A DNA stretch of 64,000 nt from Legionella clemsonensis (GTDB taxonomy: Bacteria > Pseudomonadota > Gammaproteobacteria > Legionellales > Legionellaceae). The notes below the pieces were generated by a model. The model was not told the DNA's origin. It saw only the letters and a program-made list of their open reading frames with translations, and did no database searches. The stretch is taken from positions 1,576,501 through 1,640,500 of the forward strand of contig NZ_CP016397.1 in assembly GCF_002240035.1 (NCBI RefSeq), read 5' to 3'. The translations under genes and the position numbers were made by a program. Below are positions 8,787 to 18,705 of the stretch, in pieces. Positions within the stretch are counted from its first letter, which is position 1. Each line of letters opens with the position of its first letter.

Positions 8787-11386
8787 ATGCATGAGGATAA
8801 ATCAATTTTTCATTCTTCTGTTCGTGAGTTTGATTTACTTAAGCTGGATTATAACTATCTGATTATCAAAGGCAGCGTTAATCTTTTTTTGGTTCCTACA
8901 GAGGGCATCGAATCGGGTAAGCGATATCCCATAGGACGTTGGCAAGCTGGTGAGCTCTTAATTGGGTTAAAATTGAGTAAGATAAATTCAACCTGGCAAC
9001 TGCTGGCTTCTTGTTCAGTTAATGCTGAACTCAATATGATTGACTGGAAAGACATTAATATTGAAGCGTTGCGTCAATGGCAGCAACATTTTATTGATTA
9101 TCTGCAAGAGTACCACGTTGATTCTCCCAAGACATTACTGTTAAAAGAACAACAAAACAAATCTACAGCAGCCTTAAAATTTTATAGAAGCATCCATGAA
9201 TTACTAATCCAGACGACTCATTTGATTCGGCAAACCGAAAAACACCGAGTAATCATAAGGAAAAAAATTGAAAATAGTTTACTCAAACGCGCCTATATGC
9301 AAATGCTTTCTACCTTGCAACCCCACACGATTATTGGCAAAGCGGGACGAAAAAATACTTTAACATTTTGTGTCCAACATGTAGCACAATTTTATCAGCT
9401 GACAATTCCTGAATTTCTTCACATTAAAACTATTGAAGAAATTACACAGAAAACAGGCATGCAAGTTCGCCAGGTGCAACTTGGCGGAAAATGGTGGCGC
9501 AGTGTCACCCATCCCGTTTTGCTCCAAAAACCAAATGAAACAGGTTTTTATTTAGCTCTTCCCAAATTAACTTATGGTCTGATCCTGATTAATCCACTGG
9601 AGGGAATAAGAAAAAAACTTACAGCGAAAGAGGCTCAATTTTTTGCATTAACCGCTTGGCAAATATACTGTCCACTACCGCCAAAAAAACTAAAAATTCG
9701 AGACTTAATTTCTTTTTCTTTTCAAGGCTGTCGGCGTGACCTCCTACGTTTAGTCATAGTAGGTTCTTTAGCAGCAATCCTTAGTCTTGTCCCTCCGTGG
9801 TTTACCGGTGTTTTATTTGAGCAAGTAGTTCCAGCGGGAGATTTTTCACAACTCAAGCAGATTGTTTTAGCTTTAACGGTAGCAGCTCTTTCCGCCAGTC
9901 TATTTGAACTTGTTCGTGCAATTACCGTACTTCGAATTGGAAGTAAATTAAATCTTAATCTTGAAATTGCCATTTGGGATCGACTTATCCGTCTTCCTGC
10001 TACCTTTTTTCGTGAGTTTACTAGCGGCGATTTAGCTAAAAGAGCAATGGCAGCCAGTAGCGTTCGGCAAATTATGGCTGGAGTAGTAATAAGCTCGCTT
10101 CTAAGCGGCGTTTTTTCACTCTTTAGCTTGGTCCTATTATTTTATTATGACAGAGGATTAGCTTTTACTGCCACACTCATAATTCTTCTCATTTGTATGT
10201 ACACTTTGTTCATTAGCAAACGACAATTTTCCCATTACAAATCGGTCACTGCTATTAGCAGTGAGCTTTCCGGGATGGTCATTCAATTGCTCGGGGCATT
10301 GGAAAAATTCAAGCGACAGGCCGCGAAAAAACAGCGTTTTCTTTATGGGCGATAAAAAATAGCCAAATAAAAAATGAAACTTATAAGGCCAATTGGTATA
10401 ATGCGTTATTATCCAGTTTAAATGCTTTATGGCTACCTTTATTATCTGTAGTCATTTTTGCCCAATTTATTAATCGTGAAAATCCTTTTGGCTTGGGTAT
10501 TTTTCTGGCATTTAATGCTGCACTTGGCCAATTTGCTGCTGGCATGTTGGCAATGACTGACGCGATTAGCACGGTTATCAATAGTATTCCCATCATGAAG
10601 CACTTAACACCTATTATTGAAAATACGCCGGAAATCCATGCCGGAAAACGTGACCCAGGAACTTTAAAAGGAAAATTGGAAGTTGATCAGCTACGATTCG
10701 CCTACACTAAAGAACAAATAGTGGTTAAAAATGTATCTTTTTCTATTGAACCTGGACAATATGTTGCTGTAACAGGTCCATCAGGATCAGGAAAGTCCAC
10801 TCTCCTACGTCTTCTGTTAGGCTTTGAAAAACCTGATCAGGGTAATATTTTCTTTGATGACCATGATATCAAGCAATTAAATATTCAACGAGTTCGTGAG
10901 CAATGTGGTGTTGTGCTACAAAACAGTTTTTTAATATCAGGCACGTTATTTGATAATATTGTAGGCTCTGCCCCACTAACTCAGGAAGACGCTTGGTTAG
11001 CTGCAGAAAAAGCTGGGTTGGCGGATGATATCCGGAAAATGCCCATGGGAATGCATACTGTGATTTCTGAACGTGGTGGGACATTATCCGGTGGACAACG
11101 TCAGCGTGTATTAATAGCAAGAGCTCTTGCTAAAAATCCGCGAATTTTATTTTTCGATGAGGCAACCAGCTCTCTGGATAATCTTACCCAGGCTATTGTT
11201 ATTGAGAGTTTGGAGAGGTTAAATGTGACACGCCTTGTCATTGCACATCGATTGACTACAATTGAAAAAGCCGATTTAATATTAGTCATGCATCAAGGGG
11301 AAATTATTCAATCAGGCTCTTATGCTGACCTAATGAGGGAGGAGGGATTATTTCAAACCATGGCTAAACGCCAATTAGCCATTTAA
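8787..11386 (+). pseudogene. NHLM-type ABC exporter, second ATP-binding subunit, frameshifted
   Basis: Two frames together encode one protein of about 866 residues. The first frame (8787-10355) holds the long N-terminal region and most of the membrane domain. The second (open from 10316 to 11386) completes the membrane domain and carries the nucleotide-binding domain, with Walker A GPSGSGKST, signature LSGGQRQR and Walker B ILFFDEATSSLD. Aligning the junction to the neighbouring exporter (ETYKASGAENDFF against EKFK-x-TGREKTAFS) places a one-base loss at about 10314-10316, just after codon AAG at 10311. Everything else is intact, so this is a recent lesion, a sequencing error, or less likely a recoded gene. 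If real, the export complex lacks one ATPase half, unless the separate C-terminal piece starting near 10493 is made and functions. Confidence 0.85.
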
Positions 11387-11512
11387 TTCTCTAAAAGAAT
11401 GATGTACTTTGTGTTATAGTAATTTTCTGGTGTGATCACTTCCAGGAAAGAGCATTATAGTATATGTTGCATATCTTTTAAATTTAATGAAGGAATAGTA
11501 AGTTAGGCATGG

Positions 11513-12466
11513 ATGGCTATGTATAAAACCAGAGATTTTGAATTTCCTGATGATTTAGTCCCTCATTTCAATAAAGCTAAACGAGTTGAATGGTGGTCAA
11601 TTGCCTATCTTGTGTCAATTATCATTCTTGAATTTCTTGTTATGGGTAATATTCAAACCATGAAAACGGTATGGCTTGAAGACATTTTAAGTCTCACAGC
11701 GCCAATATCTTTCTTAGTGACCTCAAAAATTTTTGTACGTCCCTCAAGTGCACGTTTTCCCTATGGTTTTCACAATTCAGTAAAAATTGCTTTTTTACTT
11801 GGTTCTGCGGCATTAATGGTTATTGGCTTATTTTTATTGATTGATGGATTGCATGTTTTAATCAAACAGACACACCCTACTATCCCTTATATTACCCTTT
11901 GGGGCTACACAATCTGGGTCGGTTATCTAATCTTTTTGATTATGCTATATAAAATAGTGGCACCTTTTTTCCTGGGAAGGTTTAAAATTAAATTGGCTAA
12001 AATTTTACACGATAAAATATTATATGTGGATGGGCATACTAACCGGGCAGATTGGGTAGCGGCACTAGGGGCCATTTTTGGTGTTATTGGTATCAGTATT
12101 GGATGGTGGTGGAGTGATGCCTTAATAGCAATTTTTATTTCCTTAGGTATTATAAAAGATGGTTTTACTAACACAAAAAATGCTGCCTTTACTCTTATGG
12201 ATGAAACGCCTACAGAAATTGACGGTAAAAAAGAAGATCCCATTATCAATACCACCCTGGACTACTTAAAACAGTTACCTTGGGTAAAAGAAGTAAAGCT
12301 TAGGATACGAGAAGATGGACGCGTCTATTTTGGAGAAGCCTTAGTGGTCCCTAAAACAGAAGAGAGTTTACTCATCAACATTGATAAGGCTATAAAGGAA
12401 ATCCATCAATTGAGCTGGCGCATTCAAGATTTTTTAATTTGTCCTGTGGCAAAATTACCTTTATAA
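11513..12466 (+). CDS. Cation diffusion facilitator (CDF) family transporter
   Basis: This is a 317-residue inner-membrane protein with about six helices and a C-terminal cytoplasmic domain. The CDF landmark RFPYGFHN (81-88) is clear, and the second helix pair contains HTNRADW (175-181) and WWWSDALIA (198-206). The metal-site motifs are unusual: helix 2 keeps Asp57 (WLEDILSL) but lacks the usual second acidic or His residue four positions on, and in helix 5 His175 is five rather than four residues before Asp180. The family normally exports Zn, Fe, Mn or similar by proton antiport; the substrate here cannot be read. It lies downstream of the export cassette but separated by 126 bases, so it is probably a separate unit. 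A second in-frame ATG lies two codons in. Confidence 0.8.
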   Translation: MAMYKTRDFEFPDDLVPHFNKAKRVEWWSIAYLVSIIILEFLVMGNIQTMKTVWLEDILSLTAPISFLVTSKIFVRPSSARFPYGFHNSVKIAFLLGSAALMVIGLFLLIDGLHVLIKQTHPTIPYITLWGYTIWVGYLIFLIMLYKIVAPFFLGRFKIKLAKILHDKILYVDGHTNRADWVAALGAIFGVIGISIGWWWSDALIAIFISLGIIKDGFTNTKNAAFTLMDETPTEIDGKKEDPIINTTLDYLKQLPWVKEVKLRIREDGRVYFGEALVVPKTEESLLINIDKAIKEIHQLSWRIQDFLICPVAKLPL

Positions 12467-12576
12467 AAAATAAACCTTTCACCATAATAGGTAAAAAAAT
12501 AACTATTGTGCTTAAAACTCAATACATTGCCCTGCATTTATAATTGGATGAGTTGTAATTATTGCAATCTTATGCC

Positions 12577-13188
12577 TCAACCAATTAATTGGTTACTTTT
12601 TAAAAAACGTACTCCTTTGCTGACTAACTCTTCTTTTATTTTCACAAAGGCGCTATAGCTAAGAGGAGCAGTAGCATCCTCTATTAAAGTACAGTGAAAA
12701 CCTTCAGCTAACGCATCTTTAATAGTGGCATAAACGCAAATATCTGCGCATAGACCACAAAAAAAGAGCTCATGGGCATCTTTGGCTTTTAAATAACCAG
12801 ATAAACCTGTACTTTTATAGTGACCGTTATCATAAAAGCCGCTATAACTATCAATTTCAGGCTCTGTTCCTTTTCGAAAGATGGCTTCAATTGGGCGGAT
12901 TTCCAGCTTGGGATGAAGTTCTGCTCCAGATGTTCCTTGTACACAATGATCAGGCCATAAAGTTTGCTCTATGCCCTGCAAGATAATTTTTTCAAACGGT
13001 TTTTTACCTGGATGATTGGAGGCAAAACTTTTATGATTAGCGGGGTGCCAATCCTGGGTGGCCACCACCAGTTCAAAGCTAGGCAGTAGTTGATTTATAA
13101 CCGGGATAATAGAGTCACTCTGGGGGACAGCAAGACTGCCTCCAGGTAAAAAATCATTTTGTACATCAAGAATAATTAATGTGTTCAT
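12577..13188 (-). CDS. pncA: Nicotinamidase (pyrazinamidase)
   Basis: This 203-residue cytoplasmic enzyme hydrolyses nicotinamide to nicotinate for NAD salvage. The catalytic triad of the cysteine hydrolase fold is visible: Asp8 (IILDVQNDF), Lys106 (IFRKGTEP) and Cys151 (GLCADICVYAT). The metal-binding DWHPANH motif is at 46-52. Length is normal for the family. Its start overlaps the end of pncB by 4 bases, so the two steps of the Preiss-Handler salvage route are translationally coupled. Confidence 0.93.
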   Translation of the reverse strand: MNTLIILDVQNDFLPGGSLAVPQSDSIIPVINQLLPSFELVVATQDWHPANHKSFASNHPGKKPFEKIILQGIEQTLWPDHCVQGTSGAELHPKLEIRPIEAIFRKGTEPEIDSYSGFYDNGHYKSTGLSGYLKAKDAHELFFCGLCADICVYATIKDALAEGFHCTLIEDATAPLSYSAFVKIKEELVSKGVRFLKSNQLIG

Positions 13189-14588
13189 AGCCTCTTATAC
13201 TTTTCTATTAATGCATTACGTTCATCTCTAAGTTGTGAGCTTAACCCAACCTTATAAATATGGGGGTTATCAAATCTTTTATATTCTTCAGGTAGTTGGC
13301 TAAATCTCTCTTGGCTATATTGTGCTATATTGGAAAGTGCTGTTGTAGCTACTAACGACTTGCCATTTTCCATTACTTTTTGTAATAGAGGTTGCTTTTT
13401 AAAGTTTTGCAGATTTAGAGATCTTGAAACATCAAAAGGATGATGCATTCTGGTAATATTTTTTTCGCCCTCTATAACAATAGCATCTGCCCCAAAGAAA
13501 GCTTCTTCCTCATCAAGAATACGAAGAACCTGTTTTTTATTAGGCAAGGTAATTTTATTAATATTTTCGGATAACTTAATGCGTGGTTTATGATTCGCAA
13601 AGGCTAATTTGTACACACCGTCCAGTGCTGCATCAGGATGTCCTACAGCCAAATTAGTGCCCACGCCGAAAGCATCAATAGGAGCGCCTTGATCAATTAA
13701 ACTTTTAATCACATATTCATCCAATTGGTTAGAGGCAATAATTTGCACCTGATGCAGGCCAGCTTCATCAAGCATTTCACGTGCGACCTTGGCCAAATAA
13801 GCTAAATCACCGCTGTCCAGTCGAATTCCCTTCAATTGCTGTCCTCTTGCTTGCATTTCTTTGCCAACCGTAATGGCATTAGGGAGTCCACTTTCCAGCG
13901 TGTTATAAGTATCCACTAATAAGACACAATCTTCGGGCCAGAAAGTAGCAAAATCGCGAAAGGCCTCTAATTCATTATCATAATGTTGTACAAATGAATG
14001 GGCCATTGTTCCTGAAATAGGGAGTTTATAGCTTTGCCCAGCGTAAACATTACTGGTAGCATTAAATCCACCTATAATTGCAGCACGACTTGCATAAAGC
14101 CCCCCAGTGCCTTGTGCTCTTCGCAAACCAAATTCAATTAGTTTGCGTTTTCCTGCTATATAGCGCATACGACTGGCCTTTGTTGCAATCAGTGTTTGAA
14201 AATTTAATAAATTTAGAAGAACTGTTTCTACAATTTGTGCTTCAATGATAGACGCCTCAATCGTTACAATGGGGCAAACTGGAAAAACTATTTCTCCCTC
14301 CCAACAGGAATAGATATTGCCTTTGAAACGAAAATTTTTTAAGTAGGCGAGAAAACCAGCATCAAAACCCTGCTCTTTAAGATAGTCAATTTCTTCTCTT
14401 TTAAAGCAAAAATTCTCAAGTAGACTCAATAAGTCATGTAGACCAGCAAAAACGGCATAGCCTCCATTAAAAGGAAGTTTACGAAAAAAATAATCAAATA
14501 CGGCTTGCTCTTTTGATCCTTTTAAAAAATAAACTTGCGCCATAGTGAGTTGATATTTGTCGGTGTAGTTACCCGTAAGATTGAACAT
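13185..14588 (-). CDS. pncB: Nicotinate phosphoribosyltransferase
   Basis: This 467-residue enzyme converts nicotinate and PRPP to nicotinate mononucleotide. The opening NYTDKYQLTMAQVYF and the central GTMAHSFVQ and IRLDSGDL motifs are typical; the His in GTMAHSF corresponds to the phosphorylated histidine of the family. Length is in the usual range. It sits immediately upstream of pncA with a 4-base overlap and 29 bases downstream of rlmN on the same strand, so it may be read through from rlmN. Confidence 0.94.
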   Translation of the reverse strand: MFNLTGNYTDKYQLTMAQVYFLKGSKEQAVFDYFFRKLPFNGGYAVFAGLHDLLSLLENFCFKREEIDYLKEQGFDAGFLAYLKNFRFKGNIYSCWEGEIVFPVCPIVTIEASIIEAQIVETVLLNLLNFQTLIATKASRMRYIAGKRKLIEFGLRRAQGTGGLYASRAAIIGGFNATSNVYAGQSYKLPISGTMAHSFVQHYDNELEAFRDFATFWPEDCVLLVDTYNTLESGLPNAITVGKEMQARGQQLKGIRLDSGDLAYLAKVAREMLDEAGLHQVQIIASNQLDEYVIKSLIDQGAPIDAFGVGTNLAVGHPDAALDGVYKLAFANHKPRIKLSENINKITLPNKKQVLRILDEEEAFFGADAIVIEGEKNITRMHHPFDVSRSLNLQNFKKQPLLQKVMENGKSLVATTALSNIAQYSQERFSQLPEEYKRFDNPHIYKVGLSSQLRDERNALIEKYKRL

Positions 14589-14617
14589 CTTTCAAAATCC
14601 TTTGATTTCCGAGGGTA

Positions 14618-15739
14618 CTATTTTGTTGCCATCGGCTCTTTTGACGAAACAAAATGTAATTTTTGCCACCGCGCTGAGCGACTGGTTCTGTCTTTGACAT
14701 CACCAGCCAGTTGACCGCAAGCAGCATCGATATCATCACCTCGTGTTTTGCGGGTAATGGTATTAATTCCTTTTGCAATGAGTTTATCCCGAAACGCATC
14801 GATAGTGGCTTGTGAAGAGCGTTCATATTGTGTCAAAGGAAAGGGATTAAAGGGAATAAGGTTAACCTTCGCAGGCACATCTCTTAGTAATTTAATGAGT
14901 TGTTCTGCATGTTCTGGTTGGTCATTTACCCCTTTTAACATCACATATTCAAAAGTAACTTTTCGTTTAGGCTCATTTTTAAAATAAGTTTTGCATAAAG
15001 CCATTAATTCAGCGAGAGGATATTTTCTATTTATTGGCACTAACTCATTGCGTAAACTATCATTAGGGGCATGCAAGGAAACGGCTAAGGCAACAGGACT
15101 CACCTCGCGCAATTTTTGCAATTCTGGTAACACACCAGAGGTACTTAAAGTGACTCTTCGTTTAGATAAACCGTAAGCAAAATCATCCATCATAATATCC
15201 ATCGCAGCAACGACATTGTCAAAATTAAGCAGAGGTTCCCCCATCCCCATCATTACCACATTAGTAATTCTTTTGTCATGAATGCCTTGTTGCTGCGATA
15301 ACTCTCTAACTGCGAGCCATACTTGTCCAATAATTTCTGCTGTACTTAGATTACGATTAAAACCCTGTTTTGCAGTAGAACAGAAGCTACAATTTAATGC
15401 ACAACCTACTTGAGAGGAAACACATAATGTCCCTCTGTTGGTCTCAGGAATAAAAACAGTTTCTATACAGTTACCACAGTCAAGTTTTAACAACCACTTG
15501 TGAGTTCCATCGCTGGATTTCTGACAAGTGACTATTTCTGGCAAGCGAATTTCAGCTATTTGGGCTAGCTTTTCTCTCAGCGCCTTCCCCAGGTTACTCA
15601 TCTGTGAAAACTCATGAAAACCAACCTGATGAATCCATTGCATCACTTGTTGTGCACGATAAGGCTTTTCACCTAAGTCACTAAAAAAGCTACGCATTTG
15701 TTGGTAATTGAAATTCAAAAGGTTGATTTTCTGATTCAT
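14618..15739 (-). CDS. rlmN: Dual-specificity 23S rRNA/tRNA adenine-C2 methyltransferase
   Basis: This radical-SAM enzyme methylates A2503 of 23S rRNA and A37 of some tRNAs. The radical-SAM cysteines are in [11 protein letters not shown], and the second essential cysteine lies in [12 protein letters not shown] near the C-terminus. The open frame extends to a TTG at 15757, but an ATG at 15739 (MNQKINLL) has a GAGG six bases upstream, so I chose that start; the protein is then 373 residues. The gene begins shortly after ndk ends, a common gammaproteobacterial order. Confidence 0.95.
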   Translation of the reverse strand: MNQKINLLNFNYQQMRSFFSDLGEKPYRAQQVMQWIHQVGFHEFSQMSNLGKALREKLAQIAEIRLPEIVTCQKSSDGTHKWLLKLDCGNCIETVFIPETNRGTLCVSSQVGCALNCSFCSTAKQGFNRNLSTAEIIGQVWLAVRELSQQQGIHDKRITNVVMMGMGEPLLNFDNVVAAMDIMMDDFAYGLSKRRVTLSTSGVLPELQKLREVSPVALAVSLHAPNDSLRNELVPINRKYPLAELMALCKTYFKNEPKRKVTFEYVMLKGVNDQPEHAEQLIKLLRDVPAKVNLIPFNPFPLTQYERSSQATIDAFRDKLIAKGINTITRKTRGDDIDAACGQLAGDVKDRTSRSARWQKLHFVSSKEPMATK

Positions 15740-15757
15740 TGATACCTCAGCAGTCAA

Positions 15758-16183
15758 TTATCTTTTGCAAATTTCATGAGGCTCAAAGAAAAAGGCAATT
15801 TCCTGTGTCGCAGTTTCTGCACTGTCTGAACCATGAACTGCATTCGCATCAATACTGTCTGCAAAATCAGCACGAATTGTCCCTGGCGCAGCTTCTTTGG
15901 GATTGGTCGCACCCATCAACTCGCGGTTTTTAGTAATTGCATTTTCGCCTTGTAAAACCTGAATCATCACAGGACCAGAGCTCATGAATGATACCAGATC
16001 ATTGAAAAAAGAACGCTCCTTATGCACGGCATAAAAACCCTCTGCTTCCTGACGAGTCAATTGCTTCATTTTTGCCGCAACAATGTTTAATCCTGCATTT
16101 TCAAAACGGGAATAAATTTGTCCAATCACTGATTTTGCTACTGCATCAGGTTTAATAATAGATAAAGTTAATTCATTTGCCAT
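15758..16183 (-). CDS. ndk: Nucleoside diphosphate kinase
   Basis: This 141-residue enzyme balances NTP pools by moving the terminal phosphate through a phosphohistidine. The N-terminal [12 protein letters not shown] and the C-terminal region ([19 protein letters not shown]) containing the active-site His (NAVHGSDS) are diagnostic. The start at 16183 (MANELTLS) is preceded by GGAG with six bases of spacing; the longer frame to 16195 has no such signal. It is probably transcribed together with rlmN from the promoter at about 16219-16224. Confidence 0.96.
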   Translation of the reverse strand: MANELTLSIIKPDAVAKSVIGQIYSRFENAGLNIVAAKMKQLTRQEAEGFYAVHKERSFFNDLVSFMSSGPVMIQVLQGENAITKNRELMGATNPKEAAPGTIRADFADSIDANAVHGSDSAETATQEIAFFFEPHEICKR

Positions 16184-16218
16184 AACGTACTCCAATTACT
16201 TGCGGTTAAAAGCGCTGT

Positions 16219-16224
16219 ATTATA
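16219..16224 (-). promoter_or_regulatory. Sigma70 -10 element of ndk
   Basis: Read on the minus strand, a perfect TATAAT lies about 36 bases upstream of the ndk start. The matching -35 is weak, so the call rests on the -10 and its position. Confidence 0.5.
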
Positions 16225-16345
16225 CACGAGATGTAAGTTCACTGGCTAATTAATTTTTTTCATGCCAAGTTACTCCATTAACGAGAGCCCCGCCATACTC
16301 TTCCTTCATTCCCAAAGCCACACATAGTCCTTACAACAAGCGCTC

Positions 16346-17239
16346 TTATTCTTGCTCACCAATAGCCGTGTCAAAATGGAGGGATTCACGGTTCTCTTCC
16401 GTTTGCACAGGATTAGCGCGATATTCTGGAAGTTGACGAATAAGTTCTGTTATTTTTAAGATTAAATTATAAAATTGCGTGCGAAAATTTCGCAGAGCAG
16501 AGGTCATCGCAGCTATTTTATCAATAAACTCATGCAATAAAGAGTCTGTTTCTGACATAAAATTTCGCAGTGTGGCAATTTGCTCAACAAATAGTTGCCT
16601 TAATTCCTCAGAAAGTTTTTGTTGAACAATTTTTTCAACACGAACCCACCCCTCTTCGTTTAAAGCTACATCTGATCCCTTACTGACATCCTGCGTAATT
16701 AATAAAATATTAATGGCTTGAATAACGACATTTTCATTTACAGAGATTTGCTGCAATTGCAAGGCGTTTTTAATTTTTTTTGCTGCTTGTAATAAAATTT
16801 TCTGCCATTCTTCAACCTGTTTTATAAGATGTTTTTGACTATCAGCGATTAGACGAGTATGCACTAACTCCTTCTCATGAAATTCCTCACCCAATTTTAT
16901 TAGTACTTGACGCTCTTTTTCCAAATCCTCTCGTGTGTATCCCCCAGGAGAATCTGCACTTTTGCTTGATTCCCCTGACAATAAATAATCAACGAATAAT
17001 TTTTGAGCGTACACCTGGTAATCATGAGCTTGTTGTAAAATAATGCCGTTTAATACATTTTTTAAAGGGACACGCACTAATTGGTGATAGAAAGTATTAG
17101 GGTTTTTTATGACACTAATTAAATCCTCTTGCTGAAGCCGAATATTATACCGCTCCATTATCCGTTCAACCGTGACCAAACCATAAGTTGATAACCACTC
17201 CGATAAGTCATTCTCTACTTCTGCTTTCTCTACACTCAT
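16346..17239 (-). CDS. Unknown protein, alpha-helical, coiled coil
   Basis: I do not recognise this 297-residue protein. It is highly charged with no signal peptide and no membrane span. Residues about 100-170 (rich in Glu, Lys and Gln) and 195-280 look helical with coiled-coil character. It stands alone between ndk (same strand, 162 bases away) and the divergently transcribed miaE. The Glu-rich C-terminus (ENRESLHFDTAIGEQE) is compatible with, but does not prove, a type IV-secreted effector. Confidence 0.6.
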   Translation of the reverse strand: MSVEKAEVENDLSEWLSTYGLVTVERIMERYNIRLQQEDLISVIKNPNTFYHQLVRVPLKNVLNGIILQQAHDYQVYAQKLFVDYLLSGESSKSADSPGGYTREDLEKERQVLIKLGEEFHEKELVHTRLIADSQKHLIKQVEEWQKILLQAAKKIKNALQLQQISVNENVVIQAINILLITQDVSKGSDVALNEEGWVRVEKIVQQKLSEELRQLFVEQIATLRNFMSETDSLLHEFIDKIAAMTSALRNFRTQFYNLILKITELIRQLPEYRANPVQTEENRESLHFDTAIGEQE

Positions 17240-17314
17240 TGCTCATCCAATATGATTTTGTAACAGTCTGTGATATAAAACGCACTATTTTTAAATAGTA
17301 TAGTGTAACTTATC

Positions 17315-17965
17315 ATGCTAAGCCCAATTGTCAGTGATTTGCAAATTTTAATTGATTTTCTTCGTGTTCCCACCCCCAACACGTGGTTAGAAGCAGCAGC
17401 AGAGAATTTACCTCTCCTTTTAATTGATCATGCCCATTGTGAGCGCAAAGCTGCAGCAACTGCCGTAAACTTTATAAGCAAATATCCAGAAAAGAAGGAA
17501 TTGGTGGCAGTCATGTCACCGCTGGCTCGAGAAGAATTATTACATTTTGAAAAGGTCATCGACCTCATGAACCAACGTGAAATTAATTTTGGGCCATTAC
17601 AACCCTCCAATTATGCTCAGAAAATGCATCAGCATGTTACTAAAGGAGGATGCAAGGAGCGTTTAAGTGATCAGTTAATTGTGGGAGCAATCATCGAAGC
17701 CCGTTCGTGCGAGCGTTTTCATTCCCTACTGTCAGTATTGAATGATCCTCAGTTGGAAAAATTTTATGCGTCTTTGGTGAAATCAGAATCCCGTCATTTT
17801 CAGAATTATTTACGCCTCGCAAAACTGTACGGAGGTGATATTGAGAAGCGTGTTAATTTTTTTCTGCTGATTGAAAATCAATTAATCGTTTCAGAAGACC
17901 AGGTATTCCGCTTTCACAGCGGAATACCCTTATCAAATCATCCTGAAAGCGACATAGTCACTTAA
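17315..17965 (+). CDS. miaE: tRNA-(ms2io6A37) hydroxylase
   Basis: This 216-residue non-heme di-iron monooxygenase hydroxylates the isopentenyl group of ms2i6A at tRNA position 37. Iron ligands lie in a ferritin-like four-helix bundle: DHAHCERKAA, REELLHFEK, and ARSCERFHSL followed by SESRHFQNY all match the family. A perfect 10-base inverted repeat sits inside the last codons (17902-17928), described separately. It is divergent from the unknown gene at 16346-17239, with a 75-base shared promoter region. Confidence 0.92.
   Translation: MLSPIVSDLQILIDFLRVPTPNTWLEAAAENLPLLLIDHAHCERKAAATAVNFISKYPEKKELVAVMSPLAREELLHFEKVIDLMNQREINFGPLQPSNYAQKMHQHVTKGGCKERLSDQLIVGAIIEARSCERFHSLLSVLNDPQLEKFYASLVKSESRHFQNYLRLAKLYGGDIEKRVNFFLLIENQLIVSEDQVFRFHSGIPLSNHPESDIVT
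17902..17928. repeat. Perfect hairpin inside the 3' end of miaE
   Basis: GGTATTCCGC at 17902-17911 pairs exactly with GCGGAATACC at 17919-17928 around a 7-base loop. It lies in coding sequence, 37 bases before the miaE stop. The following CTTATC is not a clear U-tract, so it may be an early terminator, an RNA-stability element or chance. Confidence 0.6.
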
Positions 17966-17985
17966 AGATTTTCTGGTGAGAACGC

Positions 17986-18705
17986 TCAGGGACCAGCTAC
18001 TATTGGAGTACTTTTCTCCTCCAAAGTCATAGCAAATCTATCCGTTAAATAACGATGCAGACCATTGGTAGGATCTTTTTTCAGATTGTCAAAAACAGCT
18101 TTGTCAGTCACTAATTGGCCCGTTGTGTTATTTTTTAAAGTAAAACCTGCATCTGGGTTAGCACGATCGACTTGCAGGGTGTAATCATTGTCGTGGGCCC
18201 AGGCTGACAGTGCTGCATCAAAATATTTCTTTTCTTCAGGAGTAATTATGTTCTTATCGGCCGTAACTCCTGTTTTAATATGTCCAGTGTCATCCATGGT
18301 CACACTATAACTTATATCCGGTTGCGCTTTGCCATCTCTACTTATGTTTAAACTATCGCTATTGGATTTATCCCAAGAAATATTAGGCATGGCATCATTA
18401 CCCATGGATAAATAAAGATACTCGTTAAAAGTCCGTAGGTAAGAGACAATGCTATTCATACCAGTAGCCCACTCCACAAATGCTTCTGAACGGCCATCAA
18501 TCATTTTTTTAATGTCTTCTTCTACTTTTCTGCGCGCCTCATTCACTTCTGCAGAAGTTTGACGCTCATGTTTCATGGCATCATTTCTTGCTTTCATTTC
18601 CTTTGTAGCTTCTATATATTTTTGTTCATCAGATTGTTGCCTACGCTGAAACATAGCCTCACTAAATTTATCTATAGGCTCTTGCTTAGTTTTTGGACTC
18701 GGCAT
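17986..18705 (-). CDS. Unknown charged protein
   Basis: I do not recognise this 239-residue protein. Residues 1-75 are extremely charged (Lys, Glu, Arg, Gln) and probably helical; the rest is mixed, with Asp/Asn-rich segments. There is no signal peptide or membrane helix. Its start shares one base with the lpxH stop, so it is likely co-transcribed with minC-lpxH, although a functional link is not evident. It could be a lineage-specific effector or an orphan. Confidence 0.6.
   Translation of the reverse strand: MPSPKTKQEPIDKFSEAMFQRRQQSDEQKYIEATKEMKARNDAMKHERQTSAEVNEARRKVEEDIKKMIDGRSEAFVEWATGMNSIVSYLRTFNEYLYLSMGNDAMPNISWDKSNSDSLNISRDGKAQPDISYSVTMDDTGHIKTGVTADKNIITPEEKKYFDAALSAWAHDNDYTLQVDRANPDAGFTLKNNTTGQLVTDKAVFDNLKKDPTNGLHRYLTDRFAMTLEEKSTPIVAGP

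Noticed and set aside
10326..10331. A6 run as a programmed -1 frameshift site in the second ABC subunit
   Set aside because: The preceding base is G, so no full slippery heptamer is present, and alignment puts the missing base upstream of the run, at the conserved TGRE segment. It is not excluded, only less likely.
12579..12594. Palindrome AACCAATTAATTGGTT at the pncA end
   Set aside because: It is AT-rich, mostly in coding sequence, and has no U-tract; likely chance.
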